Shown in pieces: positions 11,156-22,500 of a stretch of DNA of 64,000 nucleotides (positions are counted from its first letter, which is position 1; the number at the start of each line of letters is the position of its first letter). The notes beneath the pieces are model-generated. The model was not told the origin of the DNA and did not search any database. It saw nothing but the letters and a program-made list of their open reading frames with translations. The DNA lies in assembly GCA_017506865.1 (NCBI GenBank), contig JAFCMP010000077.1:124001-188000 (forward strand). Direction: 5' to 3'. The translations under genes were made by a program, and so were the position numbers. The DNA comes from Tribonema minus (lineage: Eukaryota > Sar > Xanthophyceae > Tribonematales > Tribonemataceae).

Positions 11156-11429
11156 GGCGCCGGACGCCGCGGAGCGCGCCGCGCGCGCGCTGCATGCGGC
11201 GCTCGCCGCGCACCCCAAGTTCAGGTCGCTGACGCGCGCGGAGAAGATGGCAGTGCTCAACACGCGCCCCGAGGAGCCCGTTGTCGCCTTCCTGCTCATC
11301 GAGGAGTGCCACGTGCGCTTCGAGGACGAGGCGGTGGAGGAGCTCGTGCTGCTGGTCGCGGATCACGCGCCGGAGGCGTACAGCGGCGGCGGCGGCGGCG
11401 GCGGCGACGATCCCATGGAGCTTGCCTAG
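11040..11429 (+). CDS. DNA-directed RNA polymerase III subunit RPC9, last exon
   Basis: This terminal exon of about 129 codons begins after CGCGTGCAG and reads GLLKKRDDRHLLRDRDWIEAQILQ, a poly-Gly insert, then FRSLTRAEKMAVLNTRPEEP and LLIEECHVRFEDEAVEELVLL. The LTxAExxxxxNxRP... EECxxRF pattern is the HRDC-like fold of RPC9 (yeast Rpc17). RPC9 pairs with RPC8 in the stalk of RNA polymerase III, used for tRNA and 5S rRNA transcription. The exon ends with a glycine run, DDPMELA and a TAG stop. The first exon, with the usual LSNxEV N-terminus, was not found upstream. The Gly tract and the tail are unlike typical family members. Its 3' end has been copied repeatedly downstream. Confidence 0.75.
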
Positions 11430-11755
11430 AGGTGCCGGCGGCGGCGGCAGCGGCGGCGGCAGCAGCGGCGGCGGCGACGACCCCATGGAGCTTGCCTAGA
11501 GGCAGCGGCGGCGGCAGCAGCAGCGGCGGCGGCAGCGGTGGCGGCGGCGGCAGCGGCGGCGACGACCCCATGGAGCTTGCCTAGAGGTGTCGGCGCGGCG
11601 GCAGCGGCGGCGGTATGGCGGCGGAGGCGTACAGCAGCGGCGGCGGCGGCGGCGCCGGCGGCGACGACCCCATGGAGCTTGCTTAGAGGCAGCGGCGGCG
11701 GCGGCGGCGGCGGCGCGGCGGCAGCGGCGACGACCCCATGGAGCTTGCCTAGAGG
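11384..11755 (+). repeat. Echo array of a gene 3' end, stop codon included
   Basis: The final coding bases of RPC9, a GGC run followed by GACGACCCCATGGAGCTTGC and CTAG, recur at about 11405-11432, 11475-11502, 11560-11587, 11662-11689 and 11728-11755. Weaker remnants lie near 11783, 11840 and 11884. Each copy codes GGDDPMELA and a stop (one reads GCTTAG). Spacing is 66-102 bp. The array sits entirely downstream of the real stop, in the 3' untranslated or intergenic region, and parallels the intron arrays with a stop codon in place of a splice site. Confidence 0.9.
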
Positions 11756-11759
11756 CAGC

Positions 11760-13500
11760 GGCGGTGGCGGCTGCGATGGTAGTGATGATCGCATGAGACT
11801 TGCCTGTCAGTGGCATTGACGGCGGCGGCGGCGGCGGCGACAATCCTGATGGAGCTTGCATGAATGCGGCGGCGGCGGCGGCAGCGATACCTCTATAGAC
11901 CTTGCCTAGGGTTAGGGAGGTGGCTGGCGGAGGCGATGCCAGCGGCACTAGCAGCGGCAGCGGCTTCCAACCCAGATTCGTGCTCCGGGATGGAACTGCA
12001 GCATGATGCGGTGGCAGCTGCACAGGCTGCAGCGGCGGTCCCGTACACGCACGCAGCTTGCCTTGGGGGGGACTCGGCGGCTGGCAATGAGTGCTGCATC
12101 GCAGCGTAGCGGCAGCAGCAGCGGCGGCAGCAGTCGCACGGCGGTGGCACCATCTGTGATGTCCGCGGCAGTTTTTGAGGTGGTGCCGCGGGGACACGCG
12201 ACCGCCCGCCGGAAGCTGGTATGCAAGCAGCACTCACGGCGGCAGCAGCGGCAGCGGCTGCGCATGTAGCGGACAGCGGCGGTGGCAGCAACGGTGCCTC
12301 TCTGCAGCGGCGCCGGCGGCGGCAGCGCTGCAGTCGGCGGCAGCTGGCGCGGCAGCAGCGGCGTCGGACCGGCTGCCAGGGCTCAGCGGCGTTGCCGCAG
12401 CTGCAGCAGCGGCGGCGGCAGCGGCAGCGGCGGTAGCCCCCCCATTAGAGGCCGCAAAATTCAAGTGGGCATTGTTGATCAGCTGCTTACACATGGCGAT
12501 ACTCAGCAGCAGCAGCAGCAAATTGCCTGATGCATCTTTGTGATTTTGTTGCTGCATGTCATTCGCGATGACTGACAGGGCTGGTCAATGAATGCTGCTT
12601 AGCGTGCTGGTCAATGCATGCTGCTTAGCGGACTCTAGAGCGCTCGCGCTCGTGACCAGCAACTGCAAATATCTCCAAACACAAGCCCCTGCAATTGTGT
12701 CGTCCTTTCAACTGTTGCATGATTCCCATGATGATTTGTTGTGCAATGCATGTCGTCATGCACTCGTTCCCTGCGCGCGAGTGTGCATCATTTCCGATGC
12801 CTTACATGTGTAGAGTATGATGTGTGCCGTTTCTGTGCGATGCATGTGTGACCTGGGGTGAATTCTTTTTTTTTACCCACAAAGCGTGAATGCATGCAAG
12901 TAGCAAGAGTCTGAGCACCTGAGTCCCGCTTTCACGACTGCATTTCTGAGGCCCGGACCTCGCAGCAGTGATTGAAGCGACACAGCTGACGTAGGGAGGA
13001 GGCATCGATGAAAATGCATGTCGCTGCACTCAACTCCGTGTAGCCATCATGTACAATGCGCCGCACGAATCATCAAGTAGCACAAAGCGGCAGAGTCAAA
13101 ACTCCACTACTGCAACAATTATGCAGTGCTGCCATATGAGTGAAAACGAATCAATAGATCGTAGAGCTCTAGGTGACAATACTACGTTGTAGACAAGCGC
13201 CTGAAATAGTGTGGGTGAGCAACAAGACAGGGCTCACAAGGGACATGCATCTCCGGCGCTGCACATTGATGTAGCAGTACACACCTTCATCACAATGCCC
13301 ACACCATACTTGTCATGATTGAAATGCATGTCGCGCAGCGCAACCAAAACCGCACAGGGATCACTGCCCCCCGCAGGCGACAGACAGTATGCTGCAACGT
13401 GCACATCCAAGCACGTGCTATTAACACAGGCGACAGCATACCACAACTCGCGAATCAGGTACGTACTATCAACACCTCCAAGCGACACACATACGCAGAG
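11760..13500. other. GCA/GGC-rich low-complexity stretch, then unassigned sequence
   Basis: 11760-12440 is dominated by imperfect GGC, GCA and GCG triplets that open long frames on both strands; these are composition effects. 12540-13500 is plainer sequence with short frames only, and I see no gene there. It holds one copy of the dispersed AGAGCTCT element at about 13141-13175. Confidence 0.6.
13141..13175 (+). repeat. Dispersed AGAGCTCT element, left part only
   Basis: Contains TGAAAACGAATCAA, AGATCG and TAGAGCTCTAGGTGACAA. Matches the left end of the family seen at 19838, 24395 (reverse), 56203 and 62705. The right part (TGGTTAGCCGCAAGTGCC and on) is absent here. Confidence 0.8.
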
Positions 13501-13504
13501 AGCG

Positions 13505-16500
13505 TCATCGCGCGTGCTTGGCGCTTCGATACCCGCCCCCGTACTCATCGCCGCCGCCCTCCCACGAAAACTCGTCAAACACGCTGCGCCGCGGCCGCAC
13601 CGACGGCGATCCTGCCGCGCCGCCGCCGCCGCCAACAATCGGCGCCGGCGCCGCGGCTCGCCGCCCGTACGTCTTCACCGCATTGCCGCGCGTTGAGCAT
13701 CGCCGCCCGTACGTCTTCACCGCATTGCCGCGCGTTGAGCCCTGACTGCTGCCGCTGGCGGCGCCGCCGCCGCCAAGGCTGCTGACGGTGTCCTGCGAGT
13801 CGCCCTGGCTGCCGCCGCCGCCGCTGCCGCCGCCGCTGTTTTGTGACCAATCAAACAGGTCAAAGGCGTCCCTGCCCGTCGCCACCGCCGCCGCCGGCGC
13901 TGGCGCCACCAGTGGCGGTGGCGCTGCTGCCGCTGCCGCCGCCGCCGCAGATCTTGGCGTCAGCGTCAGCAGCAGCGGCGCGCGGCGCGGCGCAGGGCTG
14001 GGGCTTCCTTCTGCAGCGGCGGCGGCGGCAGCAGCAGCGGCAGCAGCGCTCGCCAGGCTGCCGCTGCCGCCGGACTGCAGCTTCGCGGGAGACGTGCGGC
14101 GCCGCTTGAGGGGCGCGGCGCTGTCGCCTCGCTGCTGCGGCGGCGACAGCGGCAGCGACGCCAGCAAGCTCCGCCGCTGCTCCGCAGGCCGCGGCGAACC
14201 AGCGTCGACTCTGGACTGCAGCAGCGGCAGCGGCGGCGACGCCGCCGCGGCAGCGCGCTTGCGCAGCAGCAGCTGCTCGGGCGTGCCCGCGCGCTGCTTC
14301 GCGGCGGCGGCAGCGGGGGACCCCGCGCGCGACCCCCTGCCGCCGCCGCCGCCGCTGCCGGTTCGCGCGGGGGGCGACGCCGCCGCCGCCCGCGGCAGCA
14401 CCAGCCCCAGCTTGCTGCGCGCGGGGGGGGAGCTGCGGCTGCTGCTGGATCGCGCAGGCGAACTCCCCCTGCTGCTGCCGCCGCGCGCCGGCGACCCCGT
14501 GCGGCTGCTGTTACGCGCGGGCGACCCCCGGCTGGCGGTTCGCATGGGGGACCCCGTGCCGGCGGCAGTTCGCGGGGGGCGCGGCGGGGGGGAGGGGGCG
14601 TTCGCGCGCGCGCGCGCCTCGGCGGCGCTGTCCGCCGCGAGGCTGTCGCGCCGCGCGAGCAGCTCGAGCTCCTCGATGAGCGCGCACACGGGGAGCGCCA
14701 TCTGCGTCGTGGCGGCAGCGCGGCGGCGTGTTGCGCGTTGAGCGGTGCACGCTGCGGCGATGCGGCGCCATCATGAAAAACTGATGTTTCCAATAGGTTT
14801 CGGAATGGCAAATCTGATGAAGTTTGCTGAACCTGGCTGGCACGTGGTACTTGCAGATGAGTTACGTCTTTGGCATGAGCACAAGCCCAAAATTAAGCAG
14901 TTCTGGAGATCAACGGGAGCTCTTGTGTCGCTGCCTGCGGTGTGGCAGGTGTGTAGCAAACCTCAAGCATCTGCAATAGACTCTGCAGAGTCCTTTTGAG
15001 GCAGCAGTTATACAGACAGATGCGCAGGTTTGCCACACGATGCAGCAGCAGCAGCAGCAACACAACACGCTGCAGCAGACGCAGCGGTGCCCGCCCCAAC
15101 CCTAATCCTACGCCCGACCCTAGCTGCGCGCGCGCACGCACCTCCCCCGTGAGCACCTCCGCCTGCTTCTGAAGCGCGAGGAACGCGCGCAGAACGCGCG
15201 CCAGCGCGGAGACCGTTCCGCCCGGCAGCCGCGCCGCCACGGCTGCGCGCGCCGCTTCATCCCTCACGGACAGGCACCCTAGCAGCAGCGAGCAGTAGCC
15301 CGCCAGGACGAGGTTGTCCGCCTCGGCGCGGCTCAGGCAGTCGTCCGCGGCGCTGCGCAGCGGGGGGGCAGCGAGGCGGGGATCACGGTCTCGAAACGGT
15401 TTCAAAGCCGATCGTCGCATTCACAAGGGTGCGCGTCGAAGAATATCGGAGCATCACTTGAAGGCGGTTGTTTGCCTCGGCGCGGCGCAGGAAGCGGTGG
15501 CGGCGCTGCGCTGCGAAGGGGCGAGCGTCGCGGTATGGCGCGTCACGCTTCAGTCGTTGAAGCTGGACAACGTTGTTGTCCTTGCCTCTGGACAGATGCG
15601 CACGACGCTGCGTATGGTGACGAGCGTGGCCATCGACAACTTCAGCTGCACGTGTGTGCAGAATACAAAGTGCGGCAACGCCAGGCCGTGCGCCCTGCAA
15701 CGCCAGCCGCAATATGTAGGCTCCACAACACTCCCAACCCGACCTCAAAGCAGCGCTTCAGGCAGGAGGACAAGCAACGATACTGCAGCGTAATCTCCCC
15801 CCCCCCCCCCCCCCCCCCCCATGCCCCCAATCACGCCCTCAATTGCCGCACGCATCACGTCTCGCTGACACGTCCTTGATCACCACACCACATGCATCAC
15901 ATCTATGCTCACAAGTCCCCCCCCCCCCTGCTGTTGCGTAACACCGCTCAACCCCCCCCCTCTCCCCTTTATGCGCCGCACGCATCACGTCTCGCTGACA
16001 CGTCCTTGATCACCACACCACATGCATCACATCTATGCTGACAGGACCCCCCCCCCCCCCCCCCCTTTTTTAGCATCCCCGCTCAACCCCCCCCCCCCCC
16101 CCCCCTTATGCGCAACATCACTCAACCCACCTGCTTGCGCTCATATCCGGCCGCGCGCGCTCCTCCCCTTCCCCACCCCCCCTCTCCCCCCCCGCCCCCC
16201 CGCCCCGCCCCCCCCCCCTCCCCCCACAGCGCCGTCAGCCCCCGCGATCGCGCCACCAAGTAGTCCGCTACGTGCTCCGCAAGAGAACTCGCGCCGCACG
16301 CCGCTGCTGCCGGCGGCGGCGACGCAAACGGCGGCGGCGGCGCGCGTAACTGGCAGTCCGGCACGTGTTGGCGCCCCGTTTGAGCTTCCAGGCTCCAGGG
16401 GGGGGGGGCGACGAGACGGTTCGTGAGGGCCCTGAGGAGGGTGGGCGCGGCGTGCGCGGCGCAGCCAGCGCAGACGCGCAGCGCGCCGAGCGCCGCGCGG

Positions 16501-19500
16501 TTGGCGGCGCTGCCGGGCAGCTCCACGCAGTTGGTGAGGGCCGACAGGCAAAGGACCTGCGGGCGCGGGGGGGGAGAGTTGAACTTGTGGTCGAGAGAAG
16601 CGTTTTTGATGGAGACGCAAGACATGCTCTGATAGAGGCGCTTCAAGACGCGCCGGTTGTGAATCGTTGCACGGTTGGCGGCGCTGCCGGGCAGCTCCAC
16701 GCAGTTGGTGAGGGCGGACAGGCAGAGGACCTGCAGGAGGGGGCGGGGGAGGGGGGGGAGCAGCATGCGCACGGTTGAAGTTGAATTTGCGGTCGAGAGA
16801 AGCGCATTTTGATGGAGGGGGGGTCAAGGCGCGAGAAGTGCTCTGAAAGGAGGGGCTTTCACGGTGCCAAGGATGCGAATCGCTGCGCGGTCGGCGGCGC
16901 TTGGGGGGGGGGGGGGGGGGGGAGGGGGTCAGAGTTGAGGTTGTGATCGAGAGAAGCGCGATTTGATGGATGGGTGTCGAGAAGCGGGAAGTGCTGCGAA
17001 AGGTGGGGCTTGCAAGACGCACAGGCTGTGAATCATTGCGTGGTTGGCGGCGCTGCCCGGCAGCTCCACGCAGTTGGTGAGGGCGGACAGGCAGAGGACC
17101 TGGGGGAGGGGGGGGAGGCCGAAGTTGAACTTGAGGTCAAAGAAAATGGAGGGATGTCGAGAGACGCGGCAAGTGCTATGAAAAGAGGGGCTTTCAAGGC
17201 GCGCAGGCTTTCAATTGTTGCGCGGTTGGTAGCGCTGCCGGGCAGCTCCACGCAGTTGGTGAGGGCGGACAGGCAGAGGACCTGAGGGAGGGGTGGGGGT
17301 GGCGGGTGCAGGGTTGAAGTTGTGGTCGAGAGAAGCGCATTTTTTATGGAGGGGTGCCAAGGCACGAGAAATGCTCTGAAAGGAGGGGCTTTCAGGGCGC
17401 GCAGGCTGTTGATCGCCGCGGGGTCGGCGGCGCTGCCAGGCAGCCCCAGACATTGGGTGAGGGTGGACATCAGCGCCGGGGGAGCCGTCGATGGGTAGAG
17501 AGTTTGTGAAGGCCACCGGATCAAGCTTGCGAGGTGAGAGATGGGTAGAGAGTTTGTGAAGGCCACCGGATCAAGCTTGCGAGGTGAGATGCGCGCAGGT
17601 GATGAGCGCTGTACGTTTGGCGGCGCTGCAAGGCAGGGCGGCCGGCTGCACGTCAAGAAGAACGTGGGGGGCGCAGGCACTGTGCATTGCATGCTGTTGG
17701 CACTCTGGCGTTGCCCTACCACCAGTGCGCAGCAGAGTGAACCCCCTGTAGCATACGTGTCCCCGAGGGTGTGAGAAGTGCAGCAGCTCTGACCTGCACA
17801 TCACACAACGGCGCCAGCAACGCCCGTCCGCTACGCGTCTGGTGTCTACCTTGATATACCTTCAAGAACATGCTTATTAAATCTACAACAGCAGCGCTCA
17901 GCAAACACCAATCTGCCGATCGAAATGATGCGAGCAACGCCCGGCCTCTCCGCGCCTGCTGTCTACCCTGATGTAGCTTCAAGAGCAAGCTTACTAAGCC
18001 ACTACAGCTGTGCTCACAGCGAAACGACCTGGGTATCAAAACCGTGATGTAGCTCCAAGAGCGTGCTGAAGCCACTACAGCAGCGCTCAGCGAACACTCA
18101 CCCGCAGATCAAAATGGTGCGAGCAGCGCCCGTCCGCCTCTGCCCTGCGCCTGTCATCTACCGTAATATACTTTCAAGAACATGTGTATTAGGCCACTAC
18201 GGCAGCGCTCCGCAGCAACTTGCCTGCAAATCGGAATGGTACGACCTACGCCATGCGCCTGCTGTCTACCGTCACGTCGCTTCAAGAGCGTGCTGATAAT
18301 GATAAATCAAAGCTACTACAGCAGCGCTCAACAAGTACTGACCTGCAGATCGAGATGGTACGAGCAGCGCCCGTCCTCTCCGCGCCTGCCGCTACTGTGA
18401 TATACCTTCAAGAGCGTGCTTATTAAAGCCAGTACAGCAGCGCTCAGCAAACACTAACCTGCAAATCGAAATGGTGCGAGCAACGCCCGTCCTCTCCGCG
18501 CTTCCCATCGCCCCCGTGCCGCGCCTCCCCCTCCCCCCCCCCGTCCCCCCGCCGCCCCCCTCGCCCAGCACGCTGCCCTGGCCCAAGTTGAAGTTGTTGT
18601 CGCTGTCATCAAAGGTATCGCCTGCGTCCATGCTGCTGTCGCCGAGTAGCCGTGCGTCCGCGCCGTTGGCGGCGGCGGCGCCGCCGCTGCCGCCGCACAG
18701 ATGAGCACAAAGCCGCACAAGCCGGGAACATGGGTCAGAAGTTGAGATTGCTCGTCCATTGTCAGACTCACGGAAACTGTGGTGGTCTTGAGGCGTCGTT
18801 GGTGCAATTGGCGATGAGCACAAGCGTCGCTGAGCGGAGCGCTGCTGCTGCCGCTGGCTCTCGCGCGCACTTCAAAACTGTGATGAAGTTCATACTTGGG
18901 AGTATGTGGTGCATCCCCTGTCATGCAGCGCGTCATCACCGCCCCTGAGGCTCAGCTTTCACTGAGGCAACGCACTCCTGCTGCAGCAGCGTTTGAACTC
19001 ATTTTGAGTGGACGTGCATCACCACAGATGCGCAGCAGCGCAGTACGCCACCCCACAGCAGTCCTGAATGAACGGCACGTGACACTTGAAGTACCACGAC
19101 GCCAGGACGCCATACGAGCGCGCAGCACGCCGCGGCAACCGCGGCAGCTTCGAGGCGTCGACACACACACACTCACGGCACTGGCAGCGCGCAACGATGC
19201 GATGGCGCGCTGTGCGAGCGCGCAGCGCCGCACGGCGCTCACGGCACCCCTGACTCAACACCGCCCAGACCGCGCCTGCGCAGCATGCAACAGCAGCGTT
19301 GACGCTGCGACACCGCTGTACCTCTGCCCCACCAGGCAGCACGCAGGCGTGGCGCAGCTCGGCTCCGACGCCGATGACACGAATAAGCACACTTGCAGCG
19401 CGCGACTATGCGACTGCATCACACCAGCATATCTCCTGAATTGGTGACGCCAGGCAACGGCTGCGGCGCGCGACAACGCCGCGCCGCCGCACCTGCGCCC

Positions 19501-22500
19501 CCGCCTGGCAGTGCACAGGTCGCAGCGCAGCGCTAACCCTAACCCTAACCCTACACCGACGACACAAATAAGGATACTTGCAGCGCGCGCGACCATGCGA
19601 CGATGCGTCAAACCATCATACTTCTTTGAAGTACATACATACCTTTGTCCTGCCAGGCAGCACGCTGCCAGCGCCTCCAGCGCGCCGCACTCGCCTGTCA
19701 TTTGTAACTGTAGTGTGTAACTGCCACTGCAACACTGCTACATGCCGCGCCAAAGAGGTGACGCTCCATACCTCTGCCCCGCCAGGCAGCACCGACTACT
19801 GAGCATCAGCTCTGTCTACGCTGCAACAGTTGTGTCATGGAAACGCTTCAAAAGATCGTCGAGTTCTAGGTGACAAGGAGTGGTTAGCCGCAAGTGCCTT
19901 CCACCAATAACCGTGGTCGCCGCTGCTGCAGTCATTGGCCACGAGTCAAACAATTGTGTCACACCATCATACATACCTTTGCCCCGCCAGGCAGCACGCT
20001 GCCAGCGCCTCCAGCGCGCCGCACTCGCCCACCGCGGCGCACGCCGCCTCGTTCTGGTGCGTGAGGTTCACCAGCACGCGCGCCGCCGCCAGCAGCACCT
20101 CCGCCGCGCGCGCGGCGCTGCCGCTGCCGCCGCCGAGCAGCGCTGCGGATGCGCAGACATAGTGGACGATGTATGAGCGGCTGAGTTGCAAATGGAGATT
20201 CGCTTGTGGATTGAACATGTAGAAAATGGGCATGTTATGCGGCCAGAGCGATGCTGCTGAGCGTTGTTGCTGCTTCTGATATTGCTGAGCAGCGTCGCTG
20301 CATGATCATGGAGCAGCTTATCTGAGGAAGACAGACGCCTGCAGAGTACATGGGCCTCCACACGGGCAGCTGTTCAAGGCAACAGGAATGGATGCGTAAC
20401 TGCTACAAATTTGAATTTGCTTGAAGTTGATGTTCAGGTGCCACGTGCGACAGACTAGCCAATGACGAGGACCATGCCTGGTTATGGGGTCCTTCACATA
20501 CCTCAAGTATGTGGAATGGGAGCACGCGCTCTAAGCTGCAGCGCAAATGAGGGATTCAGTGTGGCCAGCGCTGCTGCCTGCAGTATACCGCGGCTGCGTT
20601 GCGCAACACAAAGTACAAGGGCGGCGGCAACTACGAGGGCCCGCAAGCCCGGTGGCCAGCGGTCATTATGTGTGAGGCCCTCCCTGCACACGGCAACAAT
20701 TGCGGGTGCAGGGCAGTAGTTGAAGTGCAGAGTTGAGGTACACACTCAACTGCACGGCACGCCCCTCCTACATACCGTACAAGTGCAGGGCACCTGAAAG
20801 AGAATACACTCCAATTGAAGTACCTGTGATGGCTGCGCCCGAGCAGCGCGGCCGCTGCCCGCCGCCGGCGCCGCTGCCGTTCAGCGGCAGCAGCGGCGGC
20901 GGCGGCGAGTGCTGCAGCAGCTGCAGGCAGTGGCACATGACCGCGTCCAGTGCTGGCAGCAACGCTCCGGAGGCCGTTGCCTGCATACACCATGCATCAC
21001 ATGATAATGCTCCAGTGTGTTACAGGTGAAGTGTCGGTGCGACGGCCACGCGACGCAGTGCTCGTTGATGCTGTAATGTAGCAGAAATATCTTATACTTC
21101 TGGTTGAAGTGGGCTGTCGGTGCAACATCCACGTCAGCGCCGCACCACGCACTGCGTGTTCATGCTCTATGGTGTGTCACACTTGAAGTTTCAGTGCGAC
21201 GATAATAGCCGCTCGGCACAAATGCGTGCAAACATTGATGCGGCGGGAGCTGCAGCAGTGGAAGTTGCAGCGTCCTGTTCTGCGCAACATGGTAATGCAC
21301 CTGTACATGCAGCTTTTTTCCTCCCCGGCTTGACACACATGGGGCACGACACCGTTCACTGAACTGTCACATGTAACGGTCAGAGCCCGGGACGCTCTCT
21401 GAGTGGCCACGAACCGGACAGACGTTGGGCGGTTACATAACCTCAACACGCCCAAGGCCACCAGCACATGAATGCATGGATACACCTTGAGTACACAGGA
21501 GCACGCTGTTGGTACACACAGTACACCATGAGTCCAGATGAGCGCATCATCACGTGACCAACCTGTCTGGCAGTTTCTGCGTTTGAGTACACGTCACGAG
21601 TACAGATAAGTTCATAATCAATTACCGACCTGTCTTGCGTTTTCAGCGATTGAGTGCACACGAACACGCTGTCGGTACGCACAGTACACCAAGTACAGAT
21701 GAATTCATCATCGTCGATGACCGACCTGTCTGCCATTCTCAGCGATTGAGCGCACATGAGCGCGTTGGCAGTACGCACAGTACACCATGAGTACACACAA
21801 GTTCATCGTCGATGGCATGGTCGACCTGTCTGAACAATGACGACCGACCTGTACGCTCTCAGTACACACAGTACACCACGAGTACAGATTATATATCATC
21901 ACGTAACCGACCTGTCTGGCGATTTCAGCGTTTGAGTACACATGAGCGCGCTGTCAGTACGCACAGTACACCACGAGTACAGGTGAGTACAACCGACCTG
22001 TCTGGCGTTTTCAGCGTTTCTGTGCGTCACCAGCTCCAGCAGGCGCAGCGACGGCAGCAGCTGGTGCGCGGCCAGCTCCCTGAGCGCTGCTGACTCGGCT
22101 TTAACAGGCGCCGATCCCCAGCCGTTACTTCTGCATGCATCAAACGGAGACAACCAACACCCACGTTGGACGCCCGTGAGTACACACCGCTTGCGCACGG
22201 TGTCGATAAGGTGGCGGTGACGTTTCGTTGTGCACTTGCTGGGTGTGCATGCATGACAAGTGCGGCCATAGATCAGCTTACAGCGCAGCTTTATAATTAC
22301 ACGGACAGCTCTCTGAGCGCTGACTTGGCCTTAATGGGCGCCGCTCCTCAGCCGTTACTTCTGCACTCAACGGAGACAACCCGTGCGGGACGCCCGTTAG
22401 CACACACCGCTTGCGCACGCTGTCGACAAGGTGGCGGTGACGGTCCGTTGTGCACTTGCTGGGTGTACATGCATGACGAGTGCGGCCATCAATCAGCTCA

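Larger units (their letters stand above)
19300..20010 (-). repeat. Exon-border echo array: copies of WAPL exon 5 donor border
   Basis: The end of exon 5 (plus-strand phrase ATACCTTTGCCCCGCCAGGC then AGCACGCTGCCAGCGCC) at 19971-20015 recurs at about 19640-19690 and 19765-19797, and at 19315-19350 with TACCTCTGCCCCACCAGGCA. A decayed copy lies near 19490-19530. The longest copy (19640) carries over 45 bp of exon. Confidence 0.85.

Noticed and set aside
13788..14741. 317-codon plus-strand frame rich in Ala/Arg/Pro
   Set aside because: It is the shadow of the WAPL last exon on the minus strand, opened by GC-rich triplets; the minus frame joins in phase to the WAPL domain.
14893..15000. Extra WAPL exon between exons 8 and 9
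   Set aside because: Exon 8 ends at a good donor and joins exon 9 in phase 0; the translation of this stretch fits nothing in the family.
16500..17640. Tandem exons coding repeated protein domains
   Set aside because: Each copy contains only the first 60 bp or so of the exon and then changes to intron-like sequence, so no repeated domain is encoded.
19838..19940. tRNA gene (TGGTTAGCCGCAAGTGCC resembles a tRNA start)
   Set aside because: No cloverleaf or T-loop GGTTCGA; the sequence is shared by several dispersed copies.
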